NCBI GenBank assembly: GCA_944326855.1
Contig: CALVFO010000017.1
Coordinates: forward strand, 16,133 to 80,132
Direction: 5' to 3'
Length of the DNA: 64,000 nt
DNA from: an uncultured Alistipes sp.
Lineage (GTDB): Bacteria > Bacteroidota > Bacteroidia > Bacteroidales > Rikenellaceae
Below, piece after piece: positions 15,841 to 26,950 of this stretch (positions within the stretch are counted from its first letter, which is position 1; every line of letters starts with the position of its first letter). A program made the translations under genes and the position numbers. The notes under the pieces are model-generated. The model was not told the DNA's origin and ran no database searches. It saw only the letters and a list, made by a program, of their open reading frames with translations.

Positions 15841-16200
15841 CTATTGCCAGCGGCAGCAACCGCCTCTCCGAAACCTTCTCGATCGACCGGAAGTAGAGAC
15901 GCTTTCCGCATCAGGATCCCGCATCGGAACCACACAGCCCTGGGGACAGTTTTCCCGGCCGCAAATCCGATCGCAAATCCAGCCGCAACGAGTTTCCCCC
16001 TGGGGAGGACAAAAAGCAGAACAACCATCCCCCGAAGGCGTACAACAACTCGTACGGCCATCGGCCGGACACACCACACGGCCCAGACATTCAACGTCCG
16101 CTCTCGGACACACTCGGGTTCGGCCCCGATCCCGGGCGACCACCGTGGTCAGACCGACCACCATGAACAGGCCGATCAAGTACAAAACTTTCTTTCCCAT
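15841..16200 (-). CDS. Small Cys-rich secreted protein, unknown
   Basis: A 119-residue protein with a hydrophobic signal segment (KKVLYLIGLFMVVGLTTVVA) and then 14 cysteines, in spaced pairs such as CPRADVEC, SCC, CGWIC and a terminal CC. The pattern suggests a disulfide-stapled or metal-binding secreted protein; I recognise no family. I use the ATG at 16200; another at 16212 adds four residues. The plus-strand frame over the same bases (15613-16215) has no comparable features and is taken as the shadow. It could still be a non-coding stretch. Confidence 0.6.
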   Translation of the reverse strand: MGKKVLYLIGLFMVVGLTTVVARDRGRTRVCPRADVECLGRVVCPADGRTSCCTPSGDGCSAFCPPQGETRCGWICDRICGRENCPQGCVVPMRDPDAESVSTSGRSRRFRRGGCCRWQ

Positions 16201-16535
16201 CCTATTTGTCATTGATCAAGGTTATCATTCCGAAATACACTCTTCGGATGAAAAACTACATCGGTAAAATAGCACTTTTCGGGAAAATATCCAACCTCGA
16301 CGGCCACTCCTTACCCCCATTTTCCCCCAATTATTCATCAAATTTTCCGCCCCCGTTACGAAGCCTCGCAAAAAGGCTATTTTTGTAGGGTGAAAGCGCT
16401 GGAAAGAAATTCCCAGCCACGACAGCGGTTCCTATCAAACACCGATACATCAGCACGCCCGAAAAGAAAAGACGCAGAGCGTATCGAATGGGAAAGCAAC
16501 GACCAAACCGGCAAGAGCGAAAGGAGAGAATTACG
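16201..16535. other. Intergenic region before the TIGR04076 gene
   Basis: About 335 bases without a supported gene. It holds a candidate -7 box TATTTTTG at 16378-16385, which would give the TIGR04076 gene a leader of about 140 bases. I see nothing else. Confidence 0.45.
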
Positions 16536-16889
16536 ATGAAAAAAGTAAAAATCACTGTCTTACGAAAAATGTGGATCGAAGATTTAGTCCGAGACTATGG
16601 CGCCAAAGACCTGGGCAAATGTCCGATGTTGCGGGAAGGGCAGGTTTTTTATGCGGATTATGCCAAACCGGAAGGTTTTTGCGATGAAGCCTGGAAAGCC
16701 ATTTACCAATATGTATTTGCTTTGGCTCACGGAGCTTCCACGCAGACTTTTTATTTCGGGGACTGGATCAGAAAACCGGGCGTGGCAATTTGCAGCTGCA
16801 ATGACGGATTGAGACCGGTTATTTTCAAACTGGAAGCGACGGATGAGGTTTCCTCATTAGATTATACCCCCATAACGGAAGAGTCGTAA
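16536..16889 (+). CDS. TIGR04076 family protein
   Basis: A 117-residue protein matching the TIGR04076 layout: MKKVKITVLRKMW at the start, a central GKCPMLREGQVF, then EGFCDEAWKAIYQYVFAL, and NDGLRPVIFKLE at the end. Conserved cysteines lie at GKC, GFC and ICSC. The function of the family is unknown; the cysteines suggest metal or redox chemistry. I choose the ATG at 16536, preceded by GGAGAG, because the upstream in-frame codons (from 16488) are not conserved-looking. Confidence 0.85.
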   Translation: MKKVKITVLRKMWIEDLVRDYGAKDLGKCPMLREGQVFYADYAKPEGFCDEAWKAIYQYVFALAHGASTQTFYFGDWIRKPGVAICSCNDGLRPVIFKLEATDEVSSLDYTPITEES

Positions 16890-16971
16890 GCCGGGGCATT
16901 CGTCTGACCCCCTCGAAGAACGGACCGGATACAAGCGAAGATCCTGCCTGTCTTCCAGGAGAATTGGATCC

Positions 16972-18066
16972 ATGAAAAAAAGGTGTAGCATGATGATTTT
17001 GCCGATCGTATCGTTGACAGGAGGGATATTGGGGGTAGGGGTGTATCTTTTTCTGAAACAGCCCTCCTTTGGCAAACTGCCTGCCGGTGAACGTTTGGAA
17101 CGGATTGGCCGCTCCCCGAACTATCGGGCCGGAAGATTCGTCAATCAGGTACCGACCCGCATGTGGAGTGGGGATAAAAGCCGATGGCACCTCTTCTGGA
17201 AAATGCTCTTTTCGAACCGAAACCAAGTGCGTCCGAAACAGGCCATGCCCGTCATACCGACCGACGTGCGCCAGATTCCCGATCCACAGAATGCCCTGGT
17301 ATGGTTTGGTCACTCTTCCTGTTGGCTTCAAATAGACGGAAAACATATATTGGTGGATCCTGTGTTTTGTCAGGCCGCTCCGGTTTCCTTTATCAACAAA
17401 CCTTTTGCCGGTACCGACATCTTTCATCCCGAAAAGATGCCCGATATCGATGTTCTGATCATCACCCACGATCATTGGGATCATTTGGATTACCAAACGG
17501 TCAAGTCATTGCAAGGCAAGGTTCGCAGCGTAGTCTGCCCGCTTGGGGTAGGGGCGCATTTTGAATATTGGGGGTACGAAAAGAACCGTCTTTGTGAACT
17601 GGACTGGTCGGAACAAACCGAATATGAAGGCTTGACCATACATTGTTTACCCGCCCGTCATTTTTCCGGACGAGGGACCATACCCAATAAAACGTTGTGG
17701 GCCTCGTTCCTGATAGAAGCCCCGTCGTTAACGATATATATCGGAGGCGACGGAGGGTACGGACCCCATTTCCGTTCGATCGGACAACGCTTTCCGAAGA
17801 TCGATTGGGCCATTCTGGAAAACGGCCAATATAGCGAGAACTGGAAATTCATTCACACCCTGCCGAATCAGTTGGAGTCAATCGTCTCGGATCTGAAGGC
17901 CCGGCACGTCGTTACCGTACATCATTCCAAATACGCGCTTTCACAACACTCCTGGCAAGAGCCCCTGCAAAATGCGGAAAACCTACGAGCCAAAGTCCAT
18001 GGGGAGGTCTGGCTACCCCTTATCGGGGAGATTGTCCCGTTGGATGGCCATACTCCGCCCCGCTGA
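16972..18066 (+). CDS. MBL-fold metallohydrolase, NAPE-PLD/UlaG-like
   Basis: A 364-residue protein with an N-terminal hydrophobic segment (about residues 8-28), probably a membrane anchor. The metallo-beta-lactamase motif HDHWDH spans H166-H171, preceded by WFGHSSCWLQIDGKHILVDP and followed by the metal-ligand regions ARHFSGRG, YIGGDGGYG and TVHHSKY. The long N-terminal part before the fold and the GHSS motif resemble the N-acyl-phosphatidylethanolamine phospholipase D subgroup. The substrate is probably a lipid phosphodiester, but this is not certain. It lies 82 bases after the TIGR04076 gene. Confidence 0.88.
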   Translation: MKKRCSMMILPIVSLTGGILGVGVYLFLKQPSFGKLPAGERLERIGRSPNYRAGRFVNQVPTRMWSGDKSRWHLFWKMLFSNRNQVRPKQAMPVIPTDVRQIPDPQNALVWFGHSSCWLQIDGKHILVDPVFCQAAPVSFINKPFAGTDIFHPEKMPDIDVLIITHDHWDHLDYQTVKSLQGKVRSVVCPLGVGAHFEYWGYEKNRLCELDWSEQTEYEGLTIHCLPARHFSGRGTIPNKTLWASFLIEAPSLTIYIGGDGGYGPHFRSIGQRFPKIDWAILENGQYSENWKFIHTLPNQLESIVSDLKARHVVTVHHSKYALSQHSWQEPLQNAENLRAKVHGEVWLPLIGEIVPLDGHTPPR

Positions 18067-18577
18067 ATCGGCCGCAAAAACGGGGTCCAATCCCCGCATA
18101 CCGAAACACGCCGATCCGACTCAGGGATTCACATCGCAAAATCAAGGGGAAACGCTCCTGACCGCGGAACCCCAAACCGCCCCCGGAGTTCGTATCTTCG
18201 GTTAAATCGGGTTGCAATAATCCGGTCCAACATGCCGGAATCCGACGGAAACGATCTATCCCGAGACCATACGCCAACCCGTTTTCAAACCGTTCCGCCA
18301 TTCACGCAAGCCCTTTCATTATTAAACAAATCATTCATTATAAAGTAATTACAAAACATCCTTTCTCCGGCAGGCTGCAAGCAGGGGTCTCGTTCACGTC
18401 GCATCATGGTACCCGACAGCGTTCATCGTCTTTTCTCCTGCCGGGTTTACAAGCCGTAAGCGGATAAACCATTCTTTTCATAAGTTCATCTATTTTTTCG
18501 GCATATCACTTTTTATTAGTAACTTTGTGTGCGAAATATCAAACCCCTAAATAACCATCAAAAAACAGTTCTGTACC
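18067..18577. other. 511-base intergenic region upstream of carB
   Basis: No gene that I can support. Contents: a weak 5-bp hairpin near 18081-18096, an 8-bp inverted repeat CCGGCAGG/CCTGCCGG (18367-18374 and 18437-18444), and the carB -7 box. The rest is unremarkable. Confidence 0.5.
18520..18527 (+). promoter_or_regulatory. -7 box for carB
   Basis: TAACTTTG at 18520-18527, 51 bases before the GTG start. The -33 region has a T-run but no exact TTG. Confidence 0.5.
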
Positions 18578-21500
18578 GTGAAGAAAAATATTTCCAAAGT
18601 GCTAGTCCTGGGTTCGGGTGCGCTTAAAATCGGTCAGGCCGGAGAATTCGACTACTCCGGTTCGCAAGCCCTCAAGGCTATGAAAGAAGAGGGCATTTCT
18701 ACCGTGTTGATCAACCCCAACATCGCCACCATTCAAACCTCGGAAGGGATCGCCGATAAAGTCTATTTCCTCCCGTTGACCCCCTATTTTATCGAAGAGG
18801 TCATCAAAAAAGAACGTCCCGACGGCATTCTGCTGGCTTTCGGCGGCCAAACAGCCCTGAACTGCGGTACGGAACTCTACACCAGCGGCACGCTGGCCAA
18901 ATACGGAGTTGAAGTGTTGGGGACCTCGGTCGAAGCCATCATGAACACCGAAGACCGAGACCTGTTCGTGAAAAAGCTCAACGAAATCGGCATCAAAACC
19001 CCGCGCAGCATCGCCGTCGACACAATGGAAAAAGCCGTCGAAGCGGCTCAGGTCATCGGTTTCCCGATTATCGTCCGTTCGGCCTACGTACTGGGCGGGA
19101 TGGGTAGCGGATTCTGCTACAATATGGATGAGCTGAAAGCCCTGGCTGAAAACTCGTTCTCCTATGCCCCGCAGATTCTGGTCGAAGAATCGCTCAAGGG
19201 CTGGAAAGAAATCGAATTCGAAGTTATCCGCGACCGCAACGACCACTGCTTCACGGTAGCCAGCATGGAAAATGTCGATCCGCTGGGGATCCACACCGGA
19301 GAAAGCATCGTCGTCGCTCCGACCTGCTCGCTGGATCAGGAAGAATTGACGCTGTTGCAGGAACTCTCCAAGAAGACGATCCGCCACCTGGGTATCGTGG
19401 GCGAGTGCAACATCCAATATGCGTTCAACTCCGAAACCGACGACTACCGCGTCATCGAAGTGAACGCCCGTCTGAGCCGTTCCTCGGCCCTTGCTTCCAA
19501 GGCAACCGGGTATCCGCTGGCTTTCGTGGCCGCCAAACTGGCCATCGGCTATACGCTGGATGAAATCGGGGAAATGGGAACCACCAACTCGGCTTATGTG
19601 GCTCCGGAACTCGACTACATGATCTGCAAAATCCCGCGCTGGGACCTGAGCAAATTCGCCGGCGTCAACCGCCACATCGGATCAAGCATGAAATCCGTCG
19701 GCGAAATCATGGCCATCGGGAAAACCTTTGAAGAAATCATCCAGAAAGGGTTGCGCATGATCGGGCAGGGGATGCACGGTTTTGTCTGCAACAACGACCT
19801 TTCGTTCGAAAACCTCGACGACGAACTGGCCAATCCGACCGATATGCGTATTTTCGCCATTGCCGTCGCTTTCGAAAAGGGGTACAGCGTCGAACGCATC
19901 CACGAACTGACCAAAATCTCGACCTGGTTCCTCCAGAAACTCGAAAATATCTATCGCTACTCGCAGGTCATCGCTCAGTTCAACAAAATCGAAGAGGTGA
20001 GCGCCGACGTACTGTGGGAAGCCAAACGCCTCGGGTTCTCCGACTTCCAAATCGCCCGTCTGGTGGAACATCCTGCCGGCAACATGGAAAAAGAGGTGAT
20101 CCGCGTACGCAACTACCGTAAACAGTTGGGGGTTCTGCCTTCGGTCAAACGCATCAACACCGTAGCTTCGGAACATCCCGAACTGACCAACTACCTCTAC
20201 ATGACCTACGACGGTTCGCCACACGATATTCCTTATTACCAGAACAAAAAATCGGTGATTGTCCTCGGATCGGGTGCTTACCGTATCGGTAGTTCGGTAG
20301 AATTCGACTGGTGTTCGGTCAATGCCGTTCAGACCGCCCGCAAATTGGGTTACATGTCCATCATGATCAATTACAATCCCGAAACCGTGTCGACCGACTA
20401 CGACATGTGCGACCGGCTCTATTTCGACGAACTGTCGGAAGAACGGGTGCTGGATGTGATCGATCTGGAACAACCCAACGGCGTGATGGTATCGGTCGGC
20501 GGTCAGATCCCCAACAACCTGGCCATGAAACTCTATCGTCAGGGAGTACCCATTCTGGGCACCTCGGCCGTTTCGATCGACCGGGCCGAAAACCGCCACA
20601 AATTCTCCTCGATGCTCGACTCGCTGAAGATCGACCAGCCGCAATGGAAGGAACTCTCTTCGATGGACGACATCAACGAATTTGTCGATCGGGTAGGATT
20701 CCCGGTATTGATTCGTCCTTCGTACGTCCTGTCGGGAGCCGCCATGCGCGTTTGCTACACCAAACAGGAAATGGAACACTTCCTGGGCATCGCCGCCAAA
20801 GTATCGAAAGAATATCCCGTAGTGGTGTCGGCTTTCCTGGAAAATGCCAAGGAAGTGGAATTCGACGCCGTAGCCCATGCCGGTGAAATCATCGAATACG
20901 CCATCTCGGAACATGTGGAATTTGCCGGGGTTCACTCGGGGGATGCCACGCTGGTCTTCCCGGCTCAGAAGCTCTATTTCGAAACCGGACGCCGAATCAA
21001 GAAAATCAGCCGTCAGATTGCCAAAGAACTCAACATCACCGGTCCGTTCAACATCCAGTTCCTGGCCAAGAACAACGAAATCAAGGTCATCGAATGCAAC
21101 CTGCGGGCTTCGCGCAGTTTCCCGTTCGTCTCGAAGATCCTCAAACGCAACTTCATCGAAACGGCTACCCGCGTGATGCTGGATGCCCCGTACACCAAAG
21201 CCGACAAGACCGTGTTCGATATCGACTGCATCGGGGTGAAAGCCTCGCAGTTCTCGTTCGCCCGGCTGTTGCAGGCCGACCCCATCCTGGGCGTCGACAT
21301 GACCTCGACCGGCGAAGTAGGTTGTCTGGGCGACGACTTCAACGAAGCCTTGTTGAACGCCATGATCTCCGTCGGATACAACATTCCCAAAAAGAACGTG
21401 ATGATCTCTTCCGGCACGGCCAAATCGAAAGTCGACATGCTGGAAGCCTGCGGAGAACTCGACAAACGCGGTTACACGATCTACGCCACCGAAGGTACGG

Positions 21501-21793
21501 CCCAGTTCCTCAATAACAACGGGGTCAAAGCCATCGCCGTGGCCCACGCCGACGAAAACAAGGAAACCAATGTCACCCAGATGATTGCCGATAAGGTATT
21601 CGATCTGGTAGTCAACATTCCCAAGGATCACACGACCCGGGAAATCACCAACGGATTCCGCATCCGTCGTGCCGCCATCGACCACAACATTCCGTTGATC
21701 ACCAACGCCAGACTGGCCGCCGCTTTTATCCATGCCTTCTGCACGATGGATATGAGCGAAATCGCCATCAAGTCGTGGGACGAATACAAATAA
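18578..21793 (+). CDS. carB: Carbamoyl-phosphate synthase large subunit
   Basis: A 1071-residue enzyme that makes carbamoyl phosphate from bicarbonate, ATP and ammonia for pyrimidine and arginine synthesis. It has the duplicated architecture: a first carboxyphosphate half (VLGSGALKIGQAGEFDYSGS, ATP-grasp about 128-330), a second carbamate half (VLGSGAYRIGSSVEFDWCSV, ATP-grasp about 680-870) and a C-terminal MGS-like allosteric domain (about 935-1071; ISSGTAKSKVDMLEA). The start is GTG at 18578, placed by homology of the N-terminal MKKNISKVLVLGSG. The small subunit gene carA is not in the window. Its length and motifs are intact. Confidence 0.97.
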   Translation: MKKNISKVLVLGSGALKIGQAGEFDYSGSQALKAMKEEGISTVLINPNIATIQTSEGIADKVYFLPLTPYFIEEVIKKERPDGILLAFGGQTALNCGTELYTSGTLAKYGVEVLGTSVEAIMNTEDRDLFVKKLNEIGIKTPRSIAVDTMEKAVEAAQVIGFPIIVRSAYVLGGMGSGFCYNMDELKALAENSFSYAPQILVEESLKGWKEIEFEVIRDRNDHCFTVASMENVDPLGIHTGESIVVAPTCSLDQEELTLLQELSKKTIRHLGIVGECNIQYAFNSETDDYRVIEVNARLSRSSALASKATGYPLAFVAAKLAIGYTLDEIGEMGTTNSAYVAPELDYMICKIPRWDLSKFAGVNRHIGSSMKSVGEIMAIGKTFEEIIQKGLRMIGQGMHGFVCNNDLSFENLDDELANPTDMRIFAIAVAFEKGYSVERIHELTKISTWFLQKLENIYRYSQVIAQFNKIEEVSADVLWEAKRLGFSDFQIARLVEHPAGNMEKEVIRVRNYRKQLGVLPSVKRINTVASEHPELTNYLYMTYDGSPHDIPYYQNKKSVIVLGSGAYRIGSSVEFDWCSVNAVQTARKLGYMSIMINYNPETVSTDYDMCDRLYFDELSEERVLDVIDLEQPNGVMVSVGGQIPNNLAMKLYRQGVPILGTSAVSIDRAENRHKFSSMLDSLKIDQPQWKELSSMDDINEFVDRVGFPVLIRPSYVLSGAAMRVCYTKQEMEHFLGIAAKVSKEYPVVVSAFLENAKEVEFDAVAHAGEIIEYAISEHVEFAGVHSGDATLVFPAQKLYFETGRRIKKISRQIAKELNITGPFNIQFLAKNNEIKVIECNLRASRSFPFVSKILKRNFIETATRVMLDAPYTKADKTVFDIDCIGVKASQFSFARLLQADPILGVDMTSTGEVGCLGDDFNEALLNAMISVGYNIPKKNVMISSGTAKSKVDMLEACGELDKRGYTIYATEGTAQFLNNNGVKAIAVAHADENKETNVTQMIADKVFDLVVNIPKDHTTREITNGFRIRRAAIDHNIPLITNARLAAAFIHAFCTMDMSEIAIKSWDEYK

Positions 21794-21832
21794 TCTTTCC
21801 GGAACCGATCCGGAATCTTTATCTGCTTTTCA

Positions 21833-21869
21833 CATCGATCCCCCTCTTCGCAGGGGGATCGATGCAAAA
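21833..21869 (+). terminator. Terminator after carB
   Basis: Perfect 13-bp stem CATCGATCCCCCT / AGGGGGATCGATG (21833-21845 with 21852-21864), loop CTTCGC. Confidence 0.75.
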
Positions 21870-21880
21870 AGACGGATCCA

Positions 21881-21908
21881 AACGTACAAAAAACGTATTC
21901 CGTACGTT
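21881..21908 (+). promoter_or_regulatory. Dyad upstream of the TauE/SafE gene, possible operator
   Basis: AACGTAC (21881-21887) and GTACGTT (21902-21908) form a perfect 7-bp dyad separated by 14 bases, 28 bases before the permease ATG. The spacing would suit a dimeric regulator; no regulator gene is adjacent. Confidence 0.35.
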
Positions 21909-21935
21909 ATATACAAATAATAAGAAAACAACAAA

Positions 21936-22688
21936 ATGGATATCAGTGCGGTAGTGAGCGGACCGGCTCAATGGACGATTCTGGTTTTGTGTGCCATCAT
22001 CATCGGAATGTCGAAAACCGGTATCCAAGGGATCACGACCCTGGCGATTCCGATTCTGGCCCTGGCTTTCGGGGGAAAACCTTCGACCGGAATCATTCTG
22101 CCCATGTTGTGTCTGGCCGACTTCATGGCGGTAGCCTATTACCGCAGAGATGCCGAATGGAAATACATCCTACGGTTGTTGCCATCGGCCATCGCCGGTT
22201 TTTTCGTTGCCCTGGCCGTAGACAAGCTCATTCCGGCCGATGAGTTCAAACGCCTGATGGCCGTGTGTATTCTGGCCGGCATCGGTGTCATGTTCTGGAC
22301 CCGACGAGTGGGCAAAGAAAACACCGTGTCATCCGCCTGGTGGTACGGACCCATGTTCGGTCTGTTGGGCGGATTCACCACCATGATCGGTAATGCTGCC
22401 GGCCCGATCATGTCGGTGTACCTGCTGTCGATGAACCTGCCCAAGAATTCGTTCGTCGGCACCAGCGCCTGGTTTTTTCTGATCGTCAACCTGCTGAAAG
22501 TACCCCTGCAAATCTTCGCCTGGGAAAACATCACCTGGACGACCTTTGCCGTCGATGTAATATTGTTGCCTGCCATCGCCACAGGGGCTGTATTGGGGAT
22601 CTGGCTGGTCAAACGGCTGCCTGAAAGCAAATACCGCAGCCTGATCATCTGGCTGACCATCCTTTCGACCCTTATGTTGTTGTGGTAA
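21936..22688 (+). CDS. TauE/SafE family sulfite/organosulfonate exporter-like permease
   Basis: A 250-residue membrane protein with about eight helices and the family's repeated start GMSKTGIQGITTLAIPIL and internal GGFTTMIGNAAGPIMSVYLL. TauE/SafE members move sulfite, sulfoacetate or other small organic anions across the inner membrane, but many have unknown substrates. It follows the carB terminator and the dyad listed above, and precedes the acyl-ACP thioesterase gene by 28 bases in the same direction, so these may share a transcript. Confidence 0.88.
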   Translation: MDISAVVSGPAQWTILVLCAIIIGMSKTGIQGITTLAIPILALAFGGKPSTGIILPMLCLADFMAVAYYRRDAEWKYILRLLPSAIAGFFVALAVDKLIPADEFKRLMAVCILAGIGVMFWTRRVGKENTVSSAWWYGPMFGLLGGFTTMIGNAAGPIMSVYLLSMNLPKNSFVGTSAWFFLIVNLLKVPLQIFAWENITWTTFAVDVILLPAIATGAVLGIWLVKRLPESKYRSLIIWLTILSTLMLLW

Positions 22689-22716
22689 ACCGACCCGACT
22701 AAAAACTGAACGACCT

Positions 22717-23439
22717 ATGGAATGTGGATACTATGACTTTCAAGTACAACCCCGGGAAGTGGATCTGACCAAACGAGCCACACTGATCGCTTTGGGCGAC
22801 CACATTCTGCATACCGCCGGCGAAGACGCCGACCGAAACGGCTTCGGCATCCGCACCCTGCATGAACACAACATTGCCTGGGTGCTGTCCCGGTTTGCCA
22901 TCGAGATCGACCGGCAACCCGATGAATACGAAAAATACCGGATCCAAACCTGGGTCGCCGAAGTCAGCCGGGTCATGACCACCCGAAACTTTATCCTGCG
23001 GGACATGAACAATCGAGAAATAGGCCGGGCCTCGAGCCAATGGGCCATCATCGACATGCAAAGCCGTCAAGCCTTGGATTTGCGTTCCAATGTACAGTAT
23101 ACCGATGTGGTCGTTCCGCTCGAATTTCCCATGCAACGTCCCGCCCGTATAGGAGCCGTTCACGGCGATCGGACAGGGGAACATACGGTCCGTTACAGCG
23201 ACATCGATTTCAACCAACATGCCAACAGCATGAAGTACGTGGAATGGATGACCGACCTGTTGCCGCTGGAAAAGATGACCTCCGGCCATCTCGCCCGCAT
23301 CGACATCAACTATATTCACGAAACCCGTTATGGAGATGTTCTGACTCTGGCTGTGGAAGAGAGTGACACCGTTGCTCGTTTCGAAGTGAGACGTCCGGAC
23401 GAAACCGTAGCCTGCCGGGCTATGATTCAATGGAAATAA
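22717..23439 (+). CDS. Acyl-ACP thioesterase
   Basis: A 240-residue cytosolic protein with two hotdog domains, of the plant-type FatA/FatB family found in many Bacteroidota. Domain 1 includes WVLSRFAIEIDRQP; domain 2 has the conserved VRYSDIDFNQHANSMKYVEW stretch, whose Asp, Asn and His residues are the catalytic-type set. It releases fatty acids from acyl carrier protein, ending chain growth. Its end overlaps the first possible start of the next DUF1080 gene by 10 bases, so the two are probably translated from one message. Confidence 0.9.
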   Translation: MECGYYDFQVQPREVDLTKRATLIALGDHILHTAGEDADRNGFGIRTLHEHNIAWVLSRFAIEIDRQPDEYEKYRIQTWVAEVSRVMTTRNFILRDMNNREIGRASSQWAIIDMQSRQALDLRSNVQYTDVVVPLEFPMQRPARIGAVHGDRTGEHTVRYSDIDFNQHANSMKYVEWMTDLLPLEKMTSGHLARIDINYIHETRYGDVLTLAVEESDTVARFEVRRPDETVACRAMIQWK

Positions 23440-23453
23440 CTCTAAAACAAGAC

Positions 23454-25896
<2,443 letters not shown>

Positions 25897-26002
25897 CCGG
25901 GCAGGGAGTTCTTATTCGACGGGATTCGTTTCTTTCGATCAAACGGGTCCTGTCGATTTTTCTTCAACGTGATACTCGAACAAACCTTTGGGGATCTCGA
26001 CC

Positions 26003-26833
26003 ATGAAACGAATGCAATGGATAGTGATAGGAGTCGTTTTGGGGACTTTACTGGCTCCGGCCTTACGGGCTCAGAGCCCCGAAGACTCGATGGCACTGGC
26101 CCATGCTTCCTGGAAAATCCGGCCACAGAAAGAACCGGGTCTAATCTGCCGGACATTATCCATCGACCTGTTCGGTAGTCCGCAACAGTTGTTCTGTCTG
26201 GAAATCGACACTTCGTTGTACCACCTCCGGATCGTGCAAGACAAAAGACGCCGGACTCCCGGCGCCCAAGGTCGCCGACGGGGGGCCGCCGCCGCCATCA
26301 ACGGAGGCTTTTTCGTCACCAAAACCTGCCGGGCCATCGCCAACGATTTTCTGAAAATCGAGGGAGAGGTGCAACCCTTTGCCGGAGGATGGGGCCGGGC
26401 CGGAATCGGCATCGATTCGACCGGTCAGATCGTCTTTGTTCAACTGCCCGCCGATTTTCAGCACGATACGCTCTGGCACCGCCGCTATCGTGACGTTCTG
26501 ACAGCCGGACCTCTGTTGCTGCTCGACCACCGAGTGATTCCCGACAACAATCCGGCCCGCCATCCCCGCTCGATGATCGGACAAAAGGATGACGGTACCC
26601 TCATGCTCGTAGTCGTAGACGGCCGCCGTCGGAAAGCCGCCGGAGTCAGCCTGAACGAACTGGCATGCATCGCCCGGGCGCTGGGTCTCCGATCGGCCCT
26701 CAACCTCGACGGAGGCGGTTCATCAGCCCTGTGGATCAAGGAGCAGGGGAATGTGAACCGTCCTTCGGACCGGATATGGTTCGTACGATTTCCCCGCGAT
26801 GTCGCCAACAGCCTGCTGGTCATACCCCGGTAA
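26003..26833 (+). CDS. Phosphodiester glycosidase (NAGPA domain) family protein
   Basis: A 276-residue secreted protein: signal peptide (IVIGVVLGTLLAPALRAQ) then a NAGPA domain (PF09992) with the hallmark AAINGGFFV and LNLDGGGSSALWI motifs. Family members cleave GlcNAc-1-phosphodiester bonds, as in the human uncovering enzyme; in bacteria they may act on exopolysaccharide or wall phosphodiesters. The ATG at 26003 places the signal peptide at the terminus; an in-frame ATG at 25988 adds five residues. It stands alone before a strong hairpin. Confidence 0.88.
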   Translation: MKRMQWIVIGVVLGTLLAPALRAQSPEDSMALAHASWKIRPQKEPGLICRTLSIDLFGSPQQLFCLEIDTSLYHLRIVQDKRRRTPGAQGRRRGAAAAINGGFFVTKTCRAIANDFLKIEGEVQPFAGGWGRAGIGIDSTGQIVFVQLPADFQHDTLWHRRYRDVLTAGPLLLLDHRVIPDNNPARHPRSMIGQKDDGTLMLVVVDGRRRKAAGVSLNELACIARALGLRSALNLDGGGSSALWIKEQGNVNRPSDRIWFVRFPRDVANSLLVIPR

Positions 26834-26889
26834 TCGATCGGGTCCGGTCAGTCCGATCCGACATGCCCCGGGGATACCATACCCCGCTT

Positions 26890-26926
26890 CACGAAGGGCG
26901 ACCCCGTTCCGGGATCGCCCTTCGTG
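26890..26926. terminator. Bidirectional terminator between the NAGPA and YeiH-type genes
   Basis: A 17-bp stem with one mismatch (26890-26906 with 26910-26926), placed between converging genes, with a T-rich stretch (TCGGTTTT) on the plus side. Confidence 0.8.
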
Positions 26927-26950
26927 GATTCGGTCGGTTTTCCCCCGTCA

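Noticed and set aside
18081-18096. Terminator after the MBL-fold gene
   Set aside because: Only a 5-bp stem with no T-run; too weak to call.
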